DNA of 64,000 nt from Pontibacter deserti (GTDB lineage: Bacteria; Bacteroidota; Bacteroidia; Cytophagales; Hymenobacteraceae): assembly GCF_023630255.1 (NCBI RefSeq), contig NZ_JALPRS010000003.1, positions 372,001 through 436,000 on the forward strand, written 5' to 3'. A model generated the notes under the pieces. The model worked only from the letters and a program-made list of their open reading frames with translations. It had not been told where the DNA came from and did no database searches. Below are positions 1 to 6,775 of the stretch, piece after piece; the stretch's first letter is position 1, and the number at the start of each line of letters is the position of its first letter. The position numbers and the translations under genes were made by a program.

Positions 1-49
1 TCCGTTATAAAAAGCTGGTTTAATAAATATCTGATTTTATATATAAAAA

Positions 50-77
50 GCCGCTGCAGTAGTTGCAGCGGCTTTTT
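50..77. terminator. Hairpin terminator at left edge
   Basis: Nine-base arms (GCCGCTGCA and TGCAGCGGC) enclose a five-base loop. They are preceded by AAAA and followed by TTTTT, so the hairpin could act in either direction. It probably ends a gene lying to the left of the window. Confidence 0.75.
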
Positions 78-303
78 GTTTATAGGTAGAAGTATAATTT
101 AAATTACCTTTGAAAGGATAGAGAATTGGTAAGGATTATGCGTAAAAAACCTTCAATGAAATTGTACTAAAATAATTATATTTTGTTACTTTTTGTGTTC
201 TTTTATCTTGTGTTAACAAATTGATAACAAGGCTCGTAGCCATTAATATACAGAAAGCCAAAGGGATAAATTAGTTGTTCAACAAATTAAGCTTATCCTA
301 ATT
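78..303. other. Non-coding leader region
   Basis: This AT-rich stretch shows no supported gene. A TACCTTTG string at 105-112 matches the Bacteroidetes -7 consensus TAnnTTTG, but I see no TTG at the required 19-20 bp upstream. It is noted only as a weak promoter candidate for the 31-codon ORF that follows. Confidence 0.35.
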
Positions 304-399
304 ATGAAAAATGTTTACCACAATGATGATGAGTTAGCTTACTGGATTATTGCAGGATACTTCGCAGTTGTTGGAGTAGTTGCAATGCTGGTATCTTAA
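304..399 (+). CDS. 31-residue single-span membrane protein, hypothetical
   Basis: ATG to TAA reads MKNVYHNDDELAY followed by a hydrophobic segment of about 18 residues ending in AMLVS. The polar, acidic first 13 residues and a single predicted membrane helix (about residues 14-31) resemble real small membrane proteins rather than random sequence. A strong hairpin terminator follows 21 bases after the stop, and the gene stands alone on its strand, so it probably forms a one-gene transcript. I do not recognise the family. Short proteins of this size are usually missed by gene callers. The alternative is that this is a chance ORF; the terminator placement argues against that but does not prove translation. 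Confidence 0.55.
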   Translation: MKNVYHNDDELAYWIIAGYFAVVGVVAMLVS

Positions 400-420
400 G
401 TTAATTGTTCCGTATGGAAA

Positions 421-458
421 CATAGAAGCCGCACCTTTAGATGCGGCTTCTATGTTTT
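421..458. terminator. Bidirectional hairpin terminator
   Basis: Perfect 13-base arms (CATAGAAGCCGCA and its complement) enclose an eight-base loop, followed by TTTT. It lies between the plus-strand 31-codon ORF and the end of the minus-strand serine hydrolase, so it probably serves both. Confidence 0.75.
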
Positions 459-477
459 ATAAGTATGTAAGTTCGGG

Positions 478-2049
478 TTATTTTACTCTTACAAATTTCA
501 GTTCATCAAAGTGGAAGTCTGGATTGTTTGCATCCAGGCGCATCTGGCTTATAGTGCCGTCCTCACCAATTAAAAACCTTACCCGGGTTGGGGTTAGCAG
601 CGCAAAATCGTTTTTCCAGTCCAGGTCGAAGATGTCGTGCTGCCAATGGTTAAGGGTACCGCTCAGAGCAGGTGCCGGAGCCAGCTGAAGATCCAGTTTC
701 CCATCTTTTAAAGTAACAGTAGCGTTGCCATAAAGCTCACTGTAGTAAGTGCCGGTATAAGCCGTCAGGTCCATTGTAGCCTTTGTTTTACGCTTCTTCT
801 CTTTCGGGGCTTTTGCCTGTGCTTCGGCTTGTTGTTTTTTAGCTTTTGCCATCATGTCCAACGAAACCTGGCTCCAGTCTTTGCCATTCTGCACACCAAA
901 AAACTGGTCTAAGGTATAGTTTGCCAGCGGCGACATAATGCTGCTCATGCTGTTGGTTAGAATAACAATGCCCAGGTTCTCTTCCGGTACCAGTACGGTG
1001 CGGCTGTTCATGCCTTCGTGGCCACCACCATGGTATACTTGTTTGCGTCCTTCGTAATCGCTTACGAACCAACCTAAGCCGGCTGCAGTAAAGTGTGTGG
1101 ACGGCATATACTCTTCAGCACCTTTTGATACAGGCATAGGGTTGTGTGCCTGCCACATATGGCGGCTGGCATTTTCGCTGAAGATCTTTTTCCCTTTGTA
1201 GGTGCCGCGGTTCAGGTGTAAACGCATCCATTGGGCCTGCTGCGTAACACTGGTAAATATACCAGCAGCTGGGTTCCAGTTATCCCAGGCAGTAAGTGTG
1301 GTGGCAACAGGCTTCTCATCTTTATCAAACCCATGTGGCGATGCTACATTCTGCACCCCTTTCAGATCGTTTACGGAAGTATAAGAGCGGTTCATGCCCA
1401 GCGGCTGGAAGAATGTTTCTTTAATGTAGTTCTCCCATGTTTTTCCAGACACCTTCTCGATCACTTCTCCGGCTGTAATAAACATCAGGTTAGAGTAACC
1501 ATAACCATCCCGGAAACCATATTCAGGCTCCAAATACTGCATTCTCCGGATGATATCTTCGCGGCTATAAGTAGTGTTATACCAAAGCAAATCGCCGCTA
1601 AATGTTTTCAGGCCTACACGGTGGCTCAGCAGGTCTTCGATAGTCAGATTTTCGGTAACATAAGGAGAGTACATCTTTAAGTAAGGTAGGTACTTGTTTA
1701 CCTTATCTGTCCATTTTATTTTACCGGCATCAACCAACGTAGCCAGTGCCGCCGAAGTATAAGCTTTAGAGTTAGAGGCAATTCCAAATAATGTATTTGC
1801 ATCTACTTGTCCGCCTGTTTTGTTATTAAGTACACCGTAACCTTTTGCAAATATTACAGAGTCGTTTTTAACAATGGCAATGGCCATACCCGGCACATCC
1901 CAGTCTTTCAGGGCTTTCTGATAATAAGCATCGAGTTTGGTTATAGTTGCAGCCGTAGTCGCTTTCTGGGCAAATGCTGGTTGAAATAATAAGCACAGCA
2001 TCAGGCATAGCAAAGTATAGCTGATGCGTGAAGTATAGATTTTGTTCAT
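478..2049 (-). CDS. Serine hydrolase, beta-lactamase class C / PBP-like, with DUF3471-type tail
   Basis: This 523-residue protein has a signal peptide (about 1-27, ending AFAQ) and so should be periplasmic or surface-exposed. The class C beta-lactamase/DD-peptidase fold spans about 35-400. Its catalytic SxxK motif is S92-N-S-K95, the YxN motif is Y185-S-N187, and an HGG box starts at H340 in place of KTG, which is typical of esterase or peptidase members rather than true beta-lactamases. A Lys/Ala-rich linker (about 400-422) leads into a C-terminal beta domain like DUF3471. The natural substrate cannot be read from the sequence; D-amino-acid peptides or esters are typical for the family. It is monocistronic, with a hairpin just beyond the stop. 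Confidence 0.88.
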   Translation of the reverse strand: MNKIYTSRISYTLLCLMLCLLFQPAFAQKATTAATITKLDAYYQKALKDWDVPGMAIAIVKNDSVIFAKGYGVLNNKTGGQVDANTLFGIASNSKAYTSAALATLVDAGKIKWTDKVNKYLPYLKMYSPYVTENLTIEDLLSHRVGLKTFSGDLLWYNTTYSREDIIRRMQYLEPEYGFRDGYGYSNLMFITAGEVIEKVSGKTWENYIKETFFQPLGMNRSYTSVNDLKGVQNVASPHGFDKDEKPVATTLTAWDNWNPAAGIFTSVTQQAQWMRLHLNRGTYKGKKIFSENASRHMWQAHNPMPVSKGAEEYMPSTHFTAAGLGWFVSDYEGRKQVYHGGGHEGMNSRTVLVPEENLGIVILTNSMSSIMSPLANYTLDQFFGVQNGKDWSQVSLDMMAKAKKQQAEAQAKAPKEKKRKTKATMDLTAYTGTYYSELYGNATVTLKDGKLDLQLAPAPALSGTLNHWQHDIFDLDWKNDFALLTPTRVRFLIGEDGTISQMRLDANNPDFHFDELKFVRVK

Positions 2050-2122
2050 GAAGTTAGTGTTTTAAGGTGCGGCAATATAGGGATTTTTAGAGTTGCAGGA
2101 AAATGAGGGTTATGAGTAATAT

Positions 2123-2735
2123 TTAAAGATAGCTATCCTTTCATAGCTATCTTTAATCCTGGGAGCTCTATCCACCTACCGTTTCATCTATAGCTATGGT
2201 GCCCTCACGGCCGGGAGGCCCCCTCTTTGGGCATCGCGCGGTTGCTTTCTTGCTATCCTCCTACGTCGGATTGCCCTTCAGGCACCGCAACAAATCAAAG
2301 GCGCTCAACCCAAAGACTGATATCTTTCTCATAGCAACCTCTATTCTATACTTTGAACTTGCTCGCTTCGAGATTGATCGTGATAATATTTTCGTAAGGA
2401 CAGGTCAAGACCTGTCCGATCTTGGTCTGTAACTATAAACCTATAGCTTCAGCAATAGCAATAGCAGGATTGTCCCCTTGAGGGGACTACAGGGGTGTCG
2501 AATCAGCAACTATAAAACTATATCTCCAACTATAGTAGTAGCAAAAAGGCTCCCCGCCTTAGACAAGGAGGGGTTGGAGTGGTTGGATCACAGCAACTAT
2601 AAACTACAAATTCCAAACATTAGCTGCTGCTCAAAAGACCTCCGAGCGTTTGCAAAACCTCGGAGTGTCTCAAGGATCAGCCGCTTTATAGCAAAGACGC
2701 TCGTAGGAGCTGCGCACGCTACGAGCGTCTGTTAA
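2123..2735. repeat. Palindrome-rich non-coding mosaic, copy A
   Basis: The 730-base gap between two minus-strand genes holds no credible CDS but is packed with hairpins. Arms are at 2123-2136/2143-2156 (14 bp perfect), 2398-2406/2409-2417 (GGACAGGTC with its complement), 2472-2477/2482-2487 (GTCCCC/GGGGAC) and 2695-2706/2719-2730 (AGACGCTCGTAG with its complement). A 34-base block at 2290-2323 is identical to 43788-43821. Neighbouring stretches also align in the same order with the second copy: the CAATCCTGRGAGCT-like start, a GGCC-rich block, and the GGACAGGTC palindrome followed by TGGTCT.TAACTATAAA. The unit therefore looks like a dispersed intergenic element made of nested palindromes. 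Short ORFs inside it are not supported. Confidence 0.75.
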
Positions 2736-2779
2736 AACTTCTTCAATTTAATAAATGAGGATAGCTGGGAAGGAGTAGA

Positions 2780-3751
2780 TCAGTTACCTTCTTCCCTCGG
2801 CTTATGCGGTCCTGTTTCATACTCCTTTTTCTCCATCTCCAGGCGGTGGAGTTCTTCCGGAGTTAGTGTGTTGGCAAGTGTGCCCAAACTGGGTTGGCCA
2901 GCATCTACCCAGGCAGTGTACCAGTAGTTGGCAACGGCTTGCACAGCCAATCGCATTTGGCGCTCTACCTGCCCGTTTAACTTTTTGCTGTAAGCTTCTG
3001 AAAACTCGCGGGAATACACGCGGGTGGTCAGGTTGTTGCGCACTTCAAAACTATACTTCTTTTCTTCGTCGAACTCCCGGGTTAGCTGCCGCTCAAAGTA
3101 TAGAACTGAATCTAAGGCTGTATGTGCACTGGCAACCAGATCCCACGCTTTAAGCTGAGGTTGCTCCAGGTATTGGGCCGGCCCAACAAAAAAGTCATAG
3201 TTATCAGAGAACAGTTCGGGCAACCGCGATTCCCAAAAGGCATGTATGCCACGCTGGTTTGTTAGTTGCCCATTATAGTTGCTGGTGGTGTGTAGCGGCA
3301 CGCAGGCATCGGCAATGTAGTGGCCAATGTCAGCAGAGAGGCGCAGGATCTTATCCAGGTTTCTTTCTTTGAAAGCCTGCGTTAGCTGGTACTTCATAAA
3401 GTTGATATGCCACGGTACAATACCATAAGCCAGTAGGGTGTCTTCTGTAAACTGCTCCACAGCCGGCTGCCAGAAACGTGGCAGTTTGTACAAGGCGCTG
3501 TCTCCGTATTCGTCTAGGTCGATGTAATGGCGGGGTGCTTCATCTTTTACAGCATAGCGGCGTTTGTCGGGGTTAACGGCATTCTCTGTAATGTAGCGGA
3601 TGTGCTTTTTGTAGAAACCGACCATTTCGGGTGGCAGGGCAAACACGGCCAGCCTGTTTATGCGCTGGTGCGCATAAAAGCCCCAACTATAGCCATGCAA
3701 AGGCAGCAACAATGCATAAAGTACAAGTATAGCTTTTATAGTTGTGGACAT
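2780..3751 (-). CDS. Zinc-dependent phospholipase C / S1-P1 nuclease superfamily protein
   Basis: This 323-residue secreted protein has a leader of 22 residues ending HGYS, followed directly by Trp23. In this superfamily the mature N-terminal Trp is itself a zinc ligand. Candidate ligands follow in the family order and spacing: H28, H75/D79, H144, D148, H154, H170 and E174. The D-to-H step (+6) and the final H-to-E step (+4) match Bacillus cereus phospholipase C as I recall it. The fold is therefore confident, but phospholipase and nuclease activity cannot be distinguished from sequence. The tail (about 300-323) is charged and low in complexity. It is monocistronic, with the palindrome mosaic downstream. 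Confidence 0.8.
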   Translation of the reverse strand: MSTTIKAILVLYALLLPLHGYSWGFYAHQRINRLAVFALPPEMVGFYKKHIRYITENAVNPDKRRYAVKDEAPRHYIDLDEYGDSALYKLPRFWQPAVEQFTEDTLLAYGIVPWHINFMKYQLTQAFKERNLDKILRLSADIGHYIADACVPLHTTSNYNGQLTNQRGIHAFWESRLPELFSDNYDFFVGPAQYLEQPQLKAWDLVASAHTALDSVLYFERQLTREFDEEKKYSFEVRNNLTTRVYSREFSEAYSKKLNGQVERQMRLAVQAVANYWYTAWVDAGQPSLGTLANTLTPEELHRLEMEKKEYETGPHKPREEGN

Positions 3752-3859
3752 ACCTGCGGTGTACGGAATCTAAGAAGATATTGATATTAACTATACTTTA
3801 TATTAATTATCTGCTATATTTATGTAAATTTCTTTAAAAAATATAGATTTAATCCAAGC

Positions 3860-4735
3860 ATGAAACACTTAATACTTCTAACTATTGGGGTTTTCTTAAC
3901 AATGAATCTTCAGGCACAGAAGCTTTCGGAGAAAGTAATGCAAAAAGCCTGCGATTGTGTTAATAATCTTAAGACTTATCAGCAACTTCAGGATAGTTTG
4001 CAAAACTGTACTGTAGAAGCGATGGCTTTTGTAATGAAAAATGGCACGTCTGAAGAGCGGGAGACACTAAGTAAGGTTGAAGGTATAACCGGTATATTCA
4101 AAGATGTGAAAGAAGCGCTGCCGTCTTATTGCGATAATGTAAGAAAATTGATGGTAGAAGAGAAGGTAAGAGAATATTATAGATTATCATTAAACAAGAA
4201 TGCTAACAAGTATTATGAAGAAGGTAACGAGCTTCTAGAGAAAGGTGATTTTACGGGAGCCAGAAAGGAATACGAGAAGGCTGTTAAAATTGATAAAAAC
4301 TTTGTGTACGCTCTTGATCATATTGCCATTTCGTACCGGCGAGAAAAGAATTTTGAGCTAGCAATAAAGTATTATAAGAAGTCCTTAGATGTATTTCCGG
4401 AGGGGAACTTAGCTCACTTGAACCTTGCAGTTGTTTATAGTTTACTTGAGGACTACGACAACGCTTTAAAGCATTATCAAGAATTAGTTTATCTATATCA
4501 GGATGATCCGGAGGGGTATTTTGGAGCTGGAAAGATTTTGTTTATACAGACAAAATATGAACAGGCGCTAGAAAATCTGTTTACGGCATATTTGTTGTAT
4601 AAAAAAACAAACTCAAATTACCTCAAAGACAGTGAGAGTTTAATAAGTATGGTCTACACTGATTTGAAAAATAAAGGCAAATTAGACATCTTTACTCAAA
4701 AGGCTCAGCAGTATAATGTTTCTATAAGTGAGTAG
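3860..4735 (+). CDS. Secreted tetratricopeptide-repeat protein
   Basis: This 291-residue protein has a signal peptide (about 1-19, ending LQAQ). A Cys-containing N-terminal segment (about 20-105) is followed by three to four TPR units from about 110 to 280, recognisable by repeated N/EALKHYQ- and GAGKIL-type helices. TPR arrays are protein-binding scaffolds; no enzymatic motif is visible. The gene is more AT-rich than its neighbours and contains few of the ACTATA/AGTATA hexamers common elsewhere, which may hint at later acquisition. It is a single gene, ending at a bidirectional hairpin shared with def. Confidence 0.75.
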   Translation: MKHLILLTIGVFLTMNLQAQKLSEKVMQKACDCVNNLKTYQQLQDSLQNCTVEAMAFVMKNGTSEERETLSKVEGITGIFKDVKEALPSYCDNVRKLMVEEKVREYYRLSLNKNANKYYEEGNELLEKGDFTGARKEYEKAVKIDKNFVYALDHIAISYRREKNFELAIKYYKKSLDVFPEGNLAHLNLAVVYSLLEDYDNALKHYQELVYLYQDDPEGYFGAGKILFIQTKYEQALENLFTAYLLYKKTNSNYLKDSESLISMVYTDLKNKGKLDIFTQKAQQYNVSISE

Positions 4736-4770
4736 TTTTTCAATTTAATATGGTTACCTAAAACCAAAAA

Positions 4771-4803
4771 CGGCCTGCTATAAAACTACAGCAGGCCGTT
4801 CTT
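4771..4803. terminator. Bidirectional terminator between TPR gene and def
   Basis: Nine-base arms (CGGCCTGCT/AGCAGGCCG, 4771-4779 and 4790-4798) have an A-tract on the left and a T-rich stretch on the right. They sit between convergent genes. Confidence 0.8.
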
Positions 4804-4823
4804 TATACTTCTAAACTATAAAC

Positions 4824-5396
4824 CTAGCGACGTTTATCGGCAGCCGGGAACTTCATTTTATAGTCGGCGTCTACTTCGCCTTTTGAGATCTTGGTCAGCT
4901 TATTTTTGATCAGGCGTTTTTTCAGGCCGTTCAGGTGGTCCGTGAACAGGATGCCTTCGATGTGGTCGTACTCGTGCTGGATAACACGGGCAGTCATGCC
5001 ATCATAGGTATCGGTATGCTCGTTCCATTCTTCATCCTGGTACCGGATAACGATGCGTTCCGGGCGGTAAACGGTTTCGCGAACACCCGGTATACTTAAA
5101 CAACCTTCTTCAAAGCCCCATTCTTCGCCATCTTCTTCAATAATTTCAGCATTGATAAATGCTTTCTTAACGCCTTTGCCTTCGTCTTCATCGTCCATCA
5201 TCGGCTCCGAGTCAATCACAAAAAGGCGGATGCTTTTACCGATCTGGGGTGCTGCCAGGCCAACGCCGTGTGCATGGTACATGGTAGTATACATGTCTTC
5301 TACCAGCTCTTTCAGGTTCGGGTAGTCCTGTGGGGTTATGTCTTCTGCTTCCTTTTTAAGTACAGGGTCGCCGTAGGCTACAATTGGGTAAATCAT
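4824..5396 (-). CDS. def: Peptide deformylase
   Basis: This 190-residue protein removes the N-formyl group from nascent proteins in the cytoplasm. All three family motifs are present: G44-VGLAAPQ (motif 1), E97-GCLS with metal ligand C99 (motif 2), and H141-EYDH145 supplying the other two metal ligands and the catalytic Glu142 (motif 3). An acidic insert (about 66-75, DDEDEGK) lies on a surface loop. The start overlaps the stop of ruvX by four bases (ATGA), so the two are translationally coupled. Confidence 0.97.
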   Translation of the reverse strand: MIYPIVAYGDPVLKKEAEDITPQDYPNLKELVEDMYTTMYHAHGVGLAAPQIGKSIRLFVIDSEPMMDDEDEGKGVKKAFINAEIIEEDGEEWGFEEGCLSIPGVRETVYRPERIVIRYQDEEWNEHTDTYDGMTARVIQHEYDHIEGILFTDHLNGLKKRLIKNKLTKISKGEVDADYKMKFPAADKRR

Positions 5397-5812
5397 AATA
5401 TGTTTTTGCTCTCTAAATACGATTGTAAAATGATGGCTGCGCTCACACGGTCTACAGTGCCTTTGTCTTGTCGGTCTTTCTTTTTAAGTCCGCCGGCCAG
5501 CATTGCAGCCTGTGCCATTTTAGATGTAAAGCGCTCGTCTACGGTATGCACTGGTATGCCCGGAAACTCCTTTTGCAGGGTGCGCATAAACCCGACCACA
5601 TGCTGCGTTGCATCCGAGTCTTCGCCGGAAAGGCGGCGCGGCATGCCCAGCACAATAGCTTCTACAGGTTCGCGCTGCACGTAAGCCTTCAGGTAAGCCA
5701 GCACATCTTTGGAGTGTACGGTATCCAGCGGGTTAGCTGCAATCTGTAACACATCCGTAACGGCGAGCCCTACGCGTTTTGTTCCGTAATCAATTCCCAG
5801 TATCCTGCCCAT
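5393..5812 (-). CDS. ruvX: Putative pre-16S rRNA nuclease YqgF / RuvX
   Basis: This 139-residue RNase H-fold protein is of normal length for the family. The first acidic residue is D8 in the GIDYGTKRVG motif. The central VLGMPR and VDERFTS motifs and the C-terminal DRVSAAIILQ motif supply the remaining catalytic acidic positions. The protein is annotated either as a Holliday-junction resolvase-like protein or, following work on E. coli YqgF, as the nuclease trimming the 16S rRNA 5' end. It forms a two-gene operon with def downstream. Confidence 0.93.
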   Translation of the reverse strand: MGRILGIDYGTKRVGLAVTDVLQIAANPLDTVHSKDVLAYLKAYVQREPVEAIVLGMPRRLSGEDSDATQHVVGFMRTLQKEFPGIPVHTVDERFTSKMAQAAMLAGGLKKKDRQDKGTVDRVSAAIILQSYLESKNIL

Positions 5813-5899
5813 AGTTTGCTTTTGCGCTACAAAGGTAGGGATTTAAATTGTTGGTTGATACTAGTTGCTGGTTTAGGCTGAGCAGAGGGAAAAATAGAC

Positions 5900-6391
5900 T
5901 TAAAAGCCAGCACAATCGGAAGCGGGCATGTTAACACCACCAGCCTGGTTGTAAACAACCTGTGCACCTAGGTGGCCGGCATAAGTAAGGTAACCAGCAC
6001 CTATTACCATAAGCACAACTACCAACAAGCGCAGCAGCTTAGGCCATAGTTTAAGGATGTTAACATTAATAAGTATGTTGAGCATTGCAGCGGCAGAAAA
6101 AAGATAGGCTACATTAAAGGCAGCAATTTCATGGTCTTTGAGCACGGTTGGGTCGCAGATTTTGCGCGATACAGTTGCATCGGCCATGTCGCCGGTGTAA
6201 ATAGCTACCCAGGCAGATAAAGCACCCAGGTAAAGTAAATAAGAGCCAGCCTTTTGCCAGAAAAATTTCTGATCGCCACGTGTAACCCCTGCTATACTTA
6301 TGGCTATAGTTGCCAGCAGCAGGATAGCAATCGGGAAGTGTACGCTCAGCGGATGCCAGATCTCTGTCCGCCAAAAGGTTGGCTCGTTCAT
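5900..6391 (-). CDS. DUF2231-like four-helix membrane protein
   Basis: This 163-residue integral membrane protein has four hydrophobic segments (about 19-37, 48-66, 87-105 and 111-130). It begins with WHPLSVHFPIAIL, the His-containing first-helix signature typical of DUF2231 proteins, which are suspected heme- or electron-transfer-associated membrane proteins. Two Cys near the middle and C-terminus (C79-like, C160-like) could be redox or metal sites. It starts one base after the stop of the upstream lipoprotein gene and may be the last gene of the putative iron operon. Its function is unknown. Confidence 0.7.
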   Translation of the reverse strand: MNEPTFWRTEIWHPLSVHFPIAILLLATIAISIAGVTRGDQKFFWQKAGSYLLYLGALSAWVAIYTGDMADATVSRKICDPTVLKDHEIAAFNVAYLFSAAAMLNILINVNILKLWPKLLRLLVVVLMVIGAGYLTYAGHLGAQVVYNQAGGVNMPASDCAGF

Positions 6392-6392
6392 G

Positions 6393-6710
6393 TTATTCCA
6401 GTATTCTTACAGCTACAGGGTCAAGGCGCTGACCGGTTTTTTCTACCTCTACTTCTACTTTGCCACCTTCTTTCAACTCTGCAAAAGGCACTGTCTCACC
6501 ATTCTTTGTCAGGGTTGTAGTCTCTGTAAAGTATAACTCCAGTAGTTTGTTGTCGTCAGTCTTAACATATATCTCGTTTTTCTCAGGCTCTACTTCGTGC
6601 AGCGTGCCCTGGTAAGTGCCAGACTCTACAACATCAGTTTTCTGTTCACAGCTATAAAAGAAAGGTGCCACAGCTACCAGCGCCGGGAGAAGCATTTTCG
6701 TGATTTTCAT
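6393..6710 (-). CDS. Small lipoprotein with beta-rich domain
   Basis: This 105-residue protein has a leader with a lipobox-like FYSC (lipidated Cys at 21). The mature domain is short and alternates hydrophobic and charged residues (KNEIYVKTDDNKLLELYF, then GGKVEVEVEK), which suggests a small OB- or SH3-like beta barrel. I do not recognise a named family. It lies 65 bases below the TonB receptor and one base above the DUF2231 gene, so co-transcription is likely. A periplasmic accessory role in metal handling is only inferred from context. Confidence 0.65.
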   Translation of the reverse strand: MKITKMLLPALVAVAPFFYSCEQKTDVVESGTYQGTLHEVEPEKNEIYVKTDDNKLLELYFTETTTLTKNGETVPFAELKEGGKVEVEVEKTGQRLDPVAVRILE

Positions 6711-6775
6711 GGTTTAAAAGTTAGTGTTTAAGTATAATATGTATGGTTGATTTAGTAAGTATAGCCTTTTATAGG

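Noticed and set aside
2196-2735. Two plus-strand ORFs of 78 and 85 codons in the 2-2.7 kb gap
   Set aside because: They run through the palindrome mosaic that recurs at 43.6-44.0 kb, where the frame is not kept. Composition and repeats explain them as chance ORFs.
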